Positions 9,046 through 17,732 of a stretch of DNA of 21,618 bases are shown piece by piece. Position 1 is the first letter of the stretch; each line of letters opens with the position of its first letter. Under the pieces are notes generated by a model. That model had not been told where the DNA came from. It saw nothing but the letters and a program-made list of their open reading frames with translations, and searched no databases. The stretch comes from Sphaeroforma arctica JP610. Its lineage: Eukaryota; Opisthokonta; Ichthyosporea; Ichthyophonida. The stretch is from NCBI RefSeq assembly GCF_001186125.1, contig NW_014040013.1:22089-43706 (forward strand), read 5' to 3'. The position numbers and the translations under genes are program-made.

Positions 9046-9164
9046 GGTTGCGGCGTTCGTGGAAGTCTTTCCGAGCTTGTGTAGGCATGATGCAGACAGC
9101 GCGTCTGGTACATCATGTGCGCACGCACCACACAAGCCTCACAGCAAAAACCAAAACGATTTCA
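9046..9164 (+). repeat. 119-bp repeat, copy 1
   Basis: Aligns without gaps to 10107-10225, with about 11 differences in 119 bp (91% identity). Landmarks are GGAAGTCT, GCGCGTCTGGTACATC and CACCACACAAGCCTCACAGC. It lies directly after the recombinase-like region and may be a terminal repeat of that element. Confidence 0.85.
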
Positions 9165-9250
9165 TTGCTTTTACGGCACAGCTGTACAAAAGTTGAAAGC
9201 TGTGGCTTTTTGTGCTTCAGTGTTAAAAAAATGCTACGAGACTCAAAATA

Positions 9251-9627
9251 GCTAGGATAGCAAGTAGACGCTAATTGGAGATAATGATTAGGAAAGCCAA
9301 GTGCACCGAGGGCACAGTGTGATTGTTAGAGTGACATGTAGTAGACTTTAAATAAAGTGCAAATGTATGTATTTATTTCTGACCTCATCTTTGGTTTTAC
9401 ATCTAGGGTGTTTGTGCTAGTGTTCAGCCGCTTGGGCTGGCCAGGGTAAAAACTCATATTGTCAGTATGAGAAACCTTATGCGGAACACTTTAACACTTC
9501 GATGCGTTTCTATTTCGACTTCTCTGCAACTAAATCTCACGCTGATCCCATGATGCCTTTCCGCATAGGTTGTGACTCACATAGAACCGCAGCTATTATT
9601 AGAATGTTGCGGTTGACAGGTTTAATC
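9251..9627. other. No gene; one 9-bp inverted repeat
   Basis: No coding frame is supported. TATGCGGAA (9478-9486) and TTCCGCATA (9559-9567) form a perfect 9-bp inverted repeat 72 bp apart. Confidence 0.5.
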
Positions 9628-9807
9628 CACTCTCGGGAATCGGCTGAGAAACTTAATCTGCTCTCGGAATTCGGTTAAGAAATAACTGCACTCTTGGGAG
9701 TAATTTAAAACTTGATTAGCTCTCGGGAGTGAGCTAACTCTGATGACAGCTCTCGGGAGTGAGCTAACTCTGATGACAGCTCTCGGGAGTGAGCTAACTC
9801 TGATGAC
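9628..9807. repeat. 30-bp array: three diverged plus three identical units
   Basis: Three identical 30-bp units (9718-9747, 9748-9777, 9778-9807) begin AGCTCTCGGGAGTGAGCT. Three older, diverged units lie before them, starting near 9628, 9658 and 9687. Each young unit contains the inverted repeat AGCTC...GAGCT, so single-strand hairpins are possible. Confidence 0.9.
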
Positions 9808-10106
9808 TTCCAAAAATCAAAGATGGCTTGATGCTGTAAAATCTGGCCTGAGACCTGTAGTCTCTCAGTGATAGCGATTGCAAAACATAGAATAGATATT
9901 TGGTAAAATATTAGTGGACGTTATATGTATAATTGATGGGTGTCAAGAACAACCAAAATCACACTTCCGCGCACACACTAGTCGACGGCAAAATAAGGGA
10001 ATCAAAGCACTACTCACCCACCCTACAATTGAAAAGTCCAGTATGTAAAATTATAGTTTAAAAAGCTTTTAAGAGCAAATAAAAACCGTTAGCTTCCGCG
10101 GACCCG
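9808..10106. other. Spacer, nothing recognised
   Basis: AT-rich sequence between the 30-bp array and the second 119-bp copy. No coding frame, RNA gene or repeat stands out. Confidence 0.5.
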
Positions 10107-10225
10107 GGTTGCGCCGTTCATGGAAGTCTGTCCGAGTTTGTGTGAGCATAATGCGGGCAGCGCGTCTGGTACATCGTGTGCGCACGCACCACACAAGCCT
10201 CACAGCGAAAACCAAAACGATTTCA
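10107..10225 (+). repeat. 119-bp repeat, copy 2
   Basis: Second copy of the sequence at 9046-9164, same orientation and exact same length, about 1.06 kb downstream. It is followed within 20 bp by TA microsatellite. Confidence 0.85.
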
Positions 10226-10242
10226 AATGGTTTACAACATAC

Positions 10243-10248
10243 TATATA

Positions 10249-10296
<48 letters not shown>

Positions 10297-10333
10297 CTAT
10301 ATATAGTATACTATATAGTATATACGTATAGTA
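10243..10333. repeat. TA microsatellite at gap edge
   Basis: Nearly pure TA dinucleotide run with a few CATA and CTATA interruptions. It ends directly at the run of N and probably caused the assembly break. Confidence 0.95.
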
Positions 10334-10587
10334 NNNNNNNNNNNNNNNNNNNNNNNNNNNNNNNNNNNNNNNNNNNNNNNNNNNNNNNNNNNNNNNNNNN
10401 NNNNNNNNNNNNNNNNNNNNNNNNNNNNNNNNNNNNNNNNNNNNNNNNNNNNNNNNNNNNNNNNNNNNNNNNNNNNNNNNNNNNNNNNNNNNNNNNNNNN
10501 NNNNNNNNNNNNNNNNNNNNNNNNNNNNNNNNNNNNNNNNNNNNNNNNNNNNNNNNNNNNNNNNNNNNNNNNNNNNNNNNNNNNNNN
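10334..10587. other. Assembly gap (254 N)
   Basis: Unknown sequence. The true length may differ. Reading frames that appear to cross it are artefacts. Confidence 0.99.
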
Positions 10588-10731
10588 GGCGTTTGTCTCA
10601 CTGTTACGTACTACACGCAAGCCCCATTAACCTATGAACAGGTAGATAATGATCTTGTAGGTTAATATATCGATACAACAGACACTTTCGACAGAGGGTT
10701 CTCTTGGCTATTGTTCCATGGGCTATTAGTG

Positions 10732-10823
10732 TTCAAGGCCACGGGAAGATCACATAGTAACTAGCCCCGTTTGCTCTAGTGGTAGAAACAAGCCGTACCG
10801 GTAACGTGTGTTATGAGATTTTG
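10732..10823 (+). repeat. 92-bp dispersed repeat, copy 2
   Basis: Same element as 4213-4303, same orientation, about 6.5 kb apart. It reads GTTCAAGGCCACGGGAAGAT onwards and ends TTATGAGATTTTG. Flanks of the two copies share nothing obvious. Confidence 0.8.
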
Positions 10824-11295
10824 ACTGTCTCTCGCAGTATATACTGAACTGAGTGGAATGGCAGTTAGTGCGCTAAGCCCATTCTAGTCCGATTCCGACC
10901 GGTATTATAGACCTGAAGGGATAATGAATTGTACACAGCCAGGCAGTGTAGCACCTTCCTGGTGGTGGAGTATATTTAAGTAAATCTCGTTTGCAAAACT
11001 TAAATCAACTGTCACGCTGATGGGAACCGTTCCAGCAGTAATCACCCCAACACTTCACGCCTGGATCTCTGATCAACTAACCAATCCCCGGGGTACACCA
11101 CAGAAAACCAAGTGCTTGTTCAAGAGGATAACATAGAACTTTAATTCAAAAGTATAATTTCTAAGCCGTATAATAACAATTTGGTGCCGTGTTTCTGCGC
11201 TCCGAGTAAAAAAATTGTGCGGCAACCATTCTATTCATATACAAGCTGGGTAACCCGATAGTGTACTGAAAAACCGTACAGTTACAGAGACATAC
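10824..11295. other. No gene recognised
   Basis: No reading frame, RNA gene or tandem repeat is supported in this stretch. Confidence 0.45.
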
Positions 11296-11410
11296 CCCTG
11301 AGCCTGCCAAGGATGCTTCTGCTTCGTTGAGAGGAACCACTTGGCCTTCTGATGAGACCATGATTCCAACTAATTTCCTTCGCACTACCGGCAACGTTAC
11401 ATGATTCATA
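11296..11410 (-). other. Possible orphan exon
   Basis: On the minus strand an acceptor-like ACTACCTCAG precedes 11410 and a GTATGTCTC donor follows 11296. The enclosed 115 nt are open in a frame with LPVVRRKLVGIMVSSEGQV. No partner exon is visible and I recognise no family. It may be a relic or chance. Confidence 0.15.
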
Positions 11411-12021
11411 CTGAGGTAGTATCGTATGGGCAGCGAACAACAGCCACAAATATGGGTATATTTTCGTATATATATATATTGCATTCTAATGAAGACTACA
11501 TATTTTATTTAGAGTATATTAATTTTAGAGGTGACGCGCCAAAAAACAATTCACCAGCAATCTCATAGCTTTAGCCTGCTTCTCTGTTATTTAAAACAAA
11601 TAATTTGGAATAAAAAGAGGCTATGCTTATAGCCATAACCACTATTTAATAATTTTATTAATTTTTGTTCTTTCAGGTCTCTTCTCTCTTGTAATAGCCA
11701 CAAGGGTATAGTTCGGTACTATACTAAGGTACCGAACTACAGAGGTCTACCACTTGGGAGGATGGACAAGGAGCTGTCATGGCGATTAGTAAACTAATAT
11801 AACCCTATTGATGGAGCTGATATGACAGGATAGAGGTGCTTGTGGACGCCAGGGCTTAGCTATGCTGTACAGAGGATTGGATAACTGTTGTAGAGGACAG
11901 AGGAGTTACCTATTATGGAAGGTGTCGTGAACAATGGTACCAGCATAGTGAGGATGAAGGAAGAAGTAGCATGGCCTGGGCTCTAGTATTTCTGTGGTTG
12001 ACGGAGAAAATATACTTATAG
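11411..12021. other. No gene; one strong hairpin inside
   Basis: No coding frame is supported. The stretch holds only the perfect 11-bp hairpin at 11709-11739 and leads into the 5' terminal repeat of the gypsy-like fossil. Confidence 0.45.
11709..11739. repeat. Perfect 11-bp inverted repeat, 9-nt loop
   Basis: TAGTTCGGTAC (11709-11719) and GTACCGAACTA (11729-11739) are perfect complements around a loop of nine bases. It is a strong local hairpin in otherwise gene-free sequence and could be a structured RNA, a binding site or a replication-slippage product. Confidence 0.85.
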
Positions 12022-12112
12022 GTTGTACAGTAGGGATATCCGAGCATTTGTGCTGGAAGAGCTCGGAGGAATGTCTAATAAACTGCTTGAAACCCTACTG
12101 TGTTGATAACTA
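12022..12112 (+). repeat. 5' terminal repeat of the gypsy-like fossil
   Basis: Contains an outer inverted pair CAGTAGGG (12028-12035) and CCCTACTG (12093-12100), and an inner pair TCCGAGC (12039-12045) and GCTCGGA (12061-12067). It is unusually short for an LTR. The same fold is present in the downstream copy. Confidence 0.8.
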
Positions 12113-12514
12113 TAATTAGACATACTGTGCTTGACCAGCAGGTAACTACGATATATTTAGGATAGACAGTGCTGATAGACCGGCTTATTTAATTTTGGGC
12201 CGATGTGTCAAATCAAAATTTTGATTATGGGTGAATTTTTTAACAACTCCACGTCTAACAAAATTCTAATAGTATTATTGAAGGTGTACGTTCATGTAAG
12301 CGTCTCGACGATGACGACCGGACGTTCCTGTTGCCTTGGTTTAGGGCGTGGGATGAATGCAAGACGACCAAGGCGTATTCTCTCTTGCTCAAATCCAAAG
12401 AGCAAACTAGCGCTTGCTGCGACCAATGTGTGGTCTTGATGATACGTCTGGTTAGCCCATCAGTGGAGTATAAATTGTGATCTCGGATTAACAATAAGCC
12501 TGGAGCAGAACATT
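12113..12514. other. Leader region of the gypsy-like fossil
   Basis: Sequence between the 5' repeat and the first gag-like coding similarity. A primer-binding site matching a known tRNA is not evident by eye. Confidence 0.4.
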
Positions 12515-13630
12515 ATGCGCACATTTGGACCCTGTGCCAACCTGTTTAACCAAGGTAGGAGTGTGGCCGTTCAAGCCTGGGCTGCAGAACTAAAAGATGA
12601 CACATATGCTCTGCACAAAGAGCGTCAGCGGCTTGCTCAGGAGCTAGCTGAGATCGGCATAAATCGATCGTGCTACAGGAGTCGTTGGACATCATAGAAA
12701 GTGAAGAGGGTATTAAGGACAACTCTAATTATCAATATGAGCGTTCAGACAGTGGTATTTCTTCTCGACAGCACTCTTCTGGTGAGTGATCAACAGATGG
12801 TACCGGTGATCACCAGGCGACGACGACGGTGCTGTTGATGACGATGCTATGGATGCTGGACTCAGCGAGGCAGCCAAGAAGCGCATTGCGGCATTGAAGG
12901 CGGCTATTAAAAAGGCTGAAGACAATGGCAATGTGAATACTCACCGAATTGGGCGAGAGTACGGTTTAGATCAACCGTGCGAACTTCCGTCTGATGAGGA
13001 GATCCGCGATAACATAGAGAAGAACCGGCATGTGCTTGGTTTCACTCCGCACAAGTGGCTAGCTCGACTTTTAAGTGAGCCAAGGATGGATCAACCGATC
13101 TACATCGATATCCGGTTTTCAAGTGAGCGACTCGCTCGTAGAATTCAAGAGCTCGATCAGTTGGTCCTGTTCTTGTTTTCTATTTGCCTGGAGGGCAATA
13201 CACGAGCGTTCTTTATTACTATATTTACATCGATTGGCGGTTACGCAGCATTAGCCTCGGTGATTGCGATGCGCTATGAAGGACGCGACAAAAAGCCCAG
13301 AACATATATGGATAGAGAGCGTGGACGAGAACATAAAGACCGCGACAAGGATTCTAAGGACTCGTCTTTGCAATCGTATTCTCAGAGATCTGGGGAAGTA
13401 CTGAACGGGATTGCAATAGTCGGAGGCGGTCCATATAGCGGGATGACAGGTCTCGTTCTCGTGGACACAGGGCTTCTCGTTCGCCTGGGAAGAGGAAAAG
13501 TGTCCCTCCATACATCAAGTGTCATCTATGTGGTGGCCCACATTTTCGGGCGGATTGTCCTCAAAATATCAAGAACACGCCCGTGGCAGCAGATCTTAGT
13601 CCTGATGCCAGCGCTTCAAGCGCGAATTGA
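12515..13630 (+). pseudogene. gag-like region with CCHC zinc knuckle
   Basis: Helical, charged coding similarity covers 12515-13480. An Arg/Asp/Lys-rich stretch is followed near 13520-13560 by CHLCGGPHFRADC, a CX2CX4HX4C zinc knuckle as in nucleocapsid proteins of LTR elements. It is a fossil in more than one frame. Confidence 0.7.
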
Positions 13631-13639
13631 CTAGCCGGT

Positions 13640-14158
13640 GCAGAACCCACTGTAACTGTACAGATTGGGGGGACGCAAGTACAGCTTTTCTTTGACCTCG
13701 GTTCGTTCCCGTCCATGCTTCCCCGTTCCGTTGTGGATGCCGAAGGTCTTCAACGGATCCCCATTCCTAGGGAGGTTCTCGAGGCCTACAATGGCTCTTT
13801 GAACTTGTCCCCTGAGTTTGGTGTCGAGGCATCAGTTTCTATTTCCGTTTATAATATTCATACTCAGCAGATGAGTCCGTTTGTCTCGGACAAGATCATA
13901 TTTCATGTCGTAGCGAAGGTTCCGTTGGAGAATAATTCTATCCTAAGTTTCTTCGCTCAGCGCGATAGCTTGCTGGAGACGGTGTGGAATACAGCTGTTA
14001 TCCCACCCTCATTCTGTCTGACGGTGAAAACAAGACATCGGAGACTAACAACATTCAAATCCTTCCTTTTTAGGAGGAGGACACTCCTGTATCTATGTAT
14101 GATTTTTCTCACCTGGATAATCTGGCTGCTGGCATTGGGGTTCCGTCTTAAGAGCTGA
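13640..14158 (+). pseudogene. Retropepsin-like protease region
   Basis: A short beta-rich segment (VTVQIGGTQVQLFF) directly follows the zinc knuckle, the position and style of aspartic proteases in gypsy-type elements. Further sequence to 14158 continues the same part. Fossil. Confidence 0.55.
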
Positions 14159-14199
14159 GCCGGATGAAGGACATGTAGAATCGGAGTGCATATGACAAG

Positions 14200-15310
14200 A
14201 TGAAGCCTTATGTGATTTCCAAGGGCTCGGGGTTTTGTATTCCGACTCGAGCTGATGCGATTCCTGCCAGGAGTGCGTTTCGGAACCGGGACTCTACAAA
14301 GATTGCCATTGGACAGAGTAAGTGTGCGGCCGAGGTTGATCTAGGCATTCTCCAACGTTGTGAGGATGAAGATGGTTGGCTAGCTCCTATCATCCTAGCT
14401 GACAAGGGCAAGGGGTAGACACATCGGTCGGATGACAACTATCGGATGTGTCAAGCCTACCCCAGTGAAGAGGATCTGCGACGCCACATTTGTAACTCGT
14501 GGTGTAGCACTATCACTGACAACATTTATGGCTTTAATCAGTGTGCAATAGCTGAGGAGGATCTTCACAAGACGCGGTCCCTGCCAGGTGACGACCAGGT
14601 CTACAAAGGTATCGGTGCAGGGTTCGATCTCGCGGTGGTTCCAGCTCAGTATGCACAGAGGAACAAGATAACTTCGGGATGTCGAAGGTATCGTCTCCTT
14701 TGTGAAATATGGTGCTACGTGCACGCAGAAATTGGTCGATGAGGCGAGTTCGGAGCCAGTGACCTCTGCTGCAGGTGGAGTGCTACTGCAGCCTCGGGAC
14801 CAGTTGTCAGTATTAGCTACTGATGGTGCTCCGGGTCGAGCGCAGTTGGGTGTTGATCAGATGTCTTTGGTTGGAGTGCCGTATCGGCGTCGTCCGTTAC
14901 CGCGGTTAGTGGATGTTCTTACTCACGTTGGTACGTCGCCCGACACACAACGTATGTCACCGGCGGAGCTGGAAGCAGATAGAGTGCATTGGCGGTTGCT
15001 TTGACAGTTGTTCAATGCGGCAGCACGTACGGGGCCGAAGTCCAACGCTTTGAAGACGCACATCGCGGTGCCGAAGCGTATTCTGAAGTCGTTCAATAGT
15101 CGGCTGTAGTATGATGGATTTCTTACTAATGACGACGAGTGGATGCAAGGCATCGCTAGTATTAGTCTTCACGCCGACAAGGATTGGTGGTCATGCATCA
15201 TCCCCGGGTTGAGCGCGTCTTTGATGTCGTTGACCAATCAGACCCGTATAGAAGCCAGGTTTGACATCAATTTAGAGTCTTCTCACGAATTGGATATATC
15301 TGTATTCGCC
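14200..15310 (+). pseudogene. Reverse transcriptase-like region
   Basis: Similarity begins with a segment ending DGWLAPIILADKGKG. It continues with AYPSEEDLRRHICNS and GFNQCAIAEEDLHKTRSLPG, which match the order of fingers and palm motifs in gypsy-type RTs. The downstream part is less clear. Fossil. Confidence 0.6.
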
Positions 15311-15319
15311 AGAGTAGCA

Positions 15320-16030
15320 TGAATAACTGCACGCTTATCCGGACGCGTGTGATGTAGCCATTGGGGGTGCGGTCATGGTGCGCCGTGCGCCTAAAGTGGT
15401 TTTGCGGATGGAAGAGACGATTGCAGGATGGAAAACTGAGGTTGATCGCCAGCGGTTGGCTAGGAAGATGCCTACGGAAGCGTTGCGTGCTGGGGCGGTA
15501 GCCCAGGATACTTTGGTGACGTATTTGGAAGAGAAGGGTGATCCTTTAACTGAACCATTACTGCGGTGGAAGACTCAATCTACACGAGTGACAAAGGGCC
15601 GGGAGCTTTCTGTGGAGTTTATGGATAAACAGTTGGCTATAGCCCCAGCTGTTTGGGATAAAAGACATGGCATAGCTGTGTATGATATGAATTATCTCTT
15701 CTGCGTGGTATTTTATTCTTCTAAGCTGCCTCCTTCCATGGGTGACTGCCATGTGTTGGATTTGTAATTGTCGGCTACAGAGTTTGTACTTCATAAGATT
15801 GCTTTTATGGCGATGCGCTCCTGGTTGCCCCTGCAGATCCATAGTGATCACAAACCCTTGGAGACATTATTGAAAGGTAAACCGCTTCCTCCTAAAATGT
15901 CGAACATTAAAAAACGTCGGGCCTGGCGGGAATTGGAGATCATGAGTTGTGTTGATGCAGAGATTTCCTACATTCCGGGACCGTTCAACGGATTGGAAAA
16001 TTGTCCTTCACGTCTGCATGCGACTGAGGT
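15320..16030 (+). pseudogene. RNase H-like region, gypsy type
   Basis: SDHKPLETLL, then RRAWRELEIMSCVDAEISYI and PGPFNGLENCPSRLHATE, match the end of gypsy RNase H domains (DHKPL, then a Y-pG-N-AD-SRL-type signature). This is the clearest family marker in the element. Confidence 0.75.
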
Positions 16031-17057
16031 GGATCAAGTGTTGTGGCCTGTGGAGCGACGAGTGTCATCTGCCTGGCCGTTGGAGCTGCCGGATCCGAAG
16101 GATGCCTTGCTGATGCCTGCAGGTTGTGATGATAGTGATGATGAGGAGAACTTCGCGTTGCCAGTTGCAGAATATGTACCAGCCTCATCGGGGAAGCGTA
16201 CTCAACGCTTGCACCCAGCCTGGTTTCGACGGGCGATAGATAAATGGCCTGGGGTCATCATTGACCTGTTCGGTGACCGACGGAATGTACATCTACCCTA
16301 CTATGCTTCTAACGAGCCAGGTGGTGGTACGTGGGGATTGTGATGCATTTACTGCTCCCCTGGATGAGGTTTTCGGATGGGCTTGTCCGCCGTGGGTTTT
16401 GGTTCTTTGGTTCCTGAACTATATTCAATCCTTTGTAAAGGCTTCTGCGATTATGGTTGTTCCCGTGTGGTCTGGTGCTACGTGGTTTCCGTTGTATTGT
16501 CGGATGTTGGCGGATGTGCCTTTGGTAGTACCGCCATTTCAGGGCACGTATTTAGGTGATAATGGCAAGCTCTTGCCGAAACCGTCTTGATGTTCGCTGA
16601 TTGGATTGCTCAAGAGTGATCGGGGCTAACCCTTCCAACACCTACCTCGGCTCGTTTGGCGACGATTGGGGTTTGCGGGCGTCCCTATGGAGTGCAAAAA
16701 TTGTATGGTTCCGTTGTTCCGTGTGTCGTTCGGCCTGGGCTACCTACTGCTGAGGATGCTGAGGTTTCGCGGACGGATGCTGGTGATCAGGTAAGTGCGC
16801 TCCCTTCTTCCAAATTTTCTCATGAGAGTGACATTCGGTCACTTCCGTCGTTGGCTCTTCAGGAGGCAGACACGTCTAAGTGTCCGATCGGGACTACAGG
16901 AACCCTTGTCGATGCAAGAACTACTTAACCAGGAACAAGTTGCTTTATAGAAGGCGATAGTAGATCGTGATACCAGTTGGCAGGCGAGCCAGCTGGTCGA
17001 AGAGGATTCCTTGGCTGCCGAGGAGGTGGATCCGCCGTCGGAGGATCAGCTTTCGCA
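16031..17057 (+). pseudogene. C-terminal pol region, no integrase recognised
   Basis: Contains DCDAFTAPLDEVFGWACPPW and MVVPVWSGATWFPL, which resemble a domain placed after RNase H in several RT elements, best known to me from the DIRS group. Coding similarity ends with a Glu/Gln-rich stretch right at the 3' terminal repeat. I see no H2C2 finger, DDE integrase or tyrosine recombinase between RNase H and the repeat. Fossil. Confidence 0.45.
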
Positions 17058-17146
17058 GTTGCAGTAGGGATGTCCGAGCATTTGTGCTGGAGGAGCTCGG
17101 AGGAATGTCTAATACGCTGTTTGAAACCCTACTGTGTTGATAACTA
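17058..17146 (+). repeat. 3' terminal repeat of the gypsy-like fossil
   Basis: Copy of 12022-12112 with five substitutions over 85 bp. Outer stem CAGTAGGG (17062-17069) and CCCTACTG (17127-17134), inner stem TCCGAGC (17073-17079) and GCTCGGA (17095-17101) are all intact. All five differences fall outside the stems. Confidence 0.8.
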
Positions 17147-17440
17147 CACTCTTGAGATATACATATTGAACAAGAGGAACCATATGCTTCTCAATCACTC
17201 AAAGACTATGGAGTTGAGGCCACACCTGGTGGCAGGCTAAAATGTATTTAACGCCAAGTGGACTTGTACTACCCGCGTATTTAATTATTTCGCCTTTTAC
17301 CCAATAGCAATTCAGATACAAGTCGAAATTCAACAGGAGAATTGTAACATATAATATTTATTGTCGCAATCAATATTTTTTTAAAAGACATAAATACCAT
17401 TTCTATACTGAATATTTATTTTTAAAAGGCGACTGCCGAG
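17147..17440. other. AT-rich intergenic sequence
   Basis: Between the retroelement and the ARV1 promoter. No gene or repeat is recognised. Confidence 0.5.
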
Positions 17441-17451
17441 TGCTGACTGGC

Positions 17452-17468
17452 TATAAAGGGTATAAATA
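17452..17468 (+). promoter_or_regulatory. Double TATA box, candidate ARV1 promoter
   Basis: TATAAAG at 17452 and TATAAATA at 17461 lie in tandem about 270 bp before the ARV1 start codon. They are good matches to the TATA consensus and no other gene follows closely. Transcription would be expected to start about 30 bp downstream, giving a 5' leader of roughly 240 nt, or less if a leader intron exists. Confidence 0.5.
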
Positions 17469-17732
17469 GAAATACGTATGATACGCATGCGCATTACCAC
17501 AAACGTTGAGTACTCGTCCTAACACATGTCGGGTATCATACACTAGCAAGTTACTTGTGTCCTTTGGATGGCAAAGGCTTCCCATGCAGCACGCAAATAA
17601 TCACATGCCGTTATATCACCTAACACATACGAGTGGACGCTTCTAATATGGATAGTATTGACCAGCCTATATAAGCGTCGGCTATTAAAGAGCTGCACTC
17701 CGAAAAGGGTCACGAATTCGGGCCAGCGCACA

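Larger units (their letters stand above)
7330..9250 (+). mobile_element. DIRS-like (tyrosine recombinase) retroelement fossil
   Basis: Remnant of a retroelement with an RNase H-like part followed by a tyrosine-recombinase-like part, the order typical of the DIRS/Ngaro group. It looks broken, with several breaks, and its 5' half (gag and most of the RT) is not recognisable. Its borders are uncertain; a 119-bp repeat starting at 9046 may belong to its 3' end, as DIRS-type elements carry unusual split terminal repeats. A moderately old insertion is likely. Confidence 0.7.
12022..17146 (+). mobile_element. Ty3/gypsy-like retroelement fossil with short terminal repeats
   Basis: About 5.1 kb bounded by 85-91 bp direct repeats (12022-12112 and 17058-17146) that differ at 5 of 85 aligned positions. 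Recognisable parts in order are gag with a CCHC zinc knuckle, retropepsin-like protease, reverse transcriptase, gypsy-type RNase H and a C-terminal region. I do not recognise an integrase. It is broken, with many breaks, and pieces lie in several frames. The 94% repeat identity suggests a middle-aged rather than recent insertion, if the repeats are its ends. I find no convincing target-site duplication. Confidence 0.75.

Noticed and set aside
10120-10665. Long open frames crossing the run of N
   Set aside because: They are artefacts of unknown bases and TA repeat translation.
12028-12100. Hammerhead ribozyme in the terminal repeat
   Set aside because: A GAAA precedes the closing stem and the fold is nested, but the CUGANGA core is not present at the required place, so the ribozyme call fails.
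17658-17732. Extension of ARV1 upstream to 17658
   Set aside because: The frame is open there but the codon at 17658 is TTG. The first ATG in frame, at 17733, has a good initiation context.
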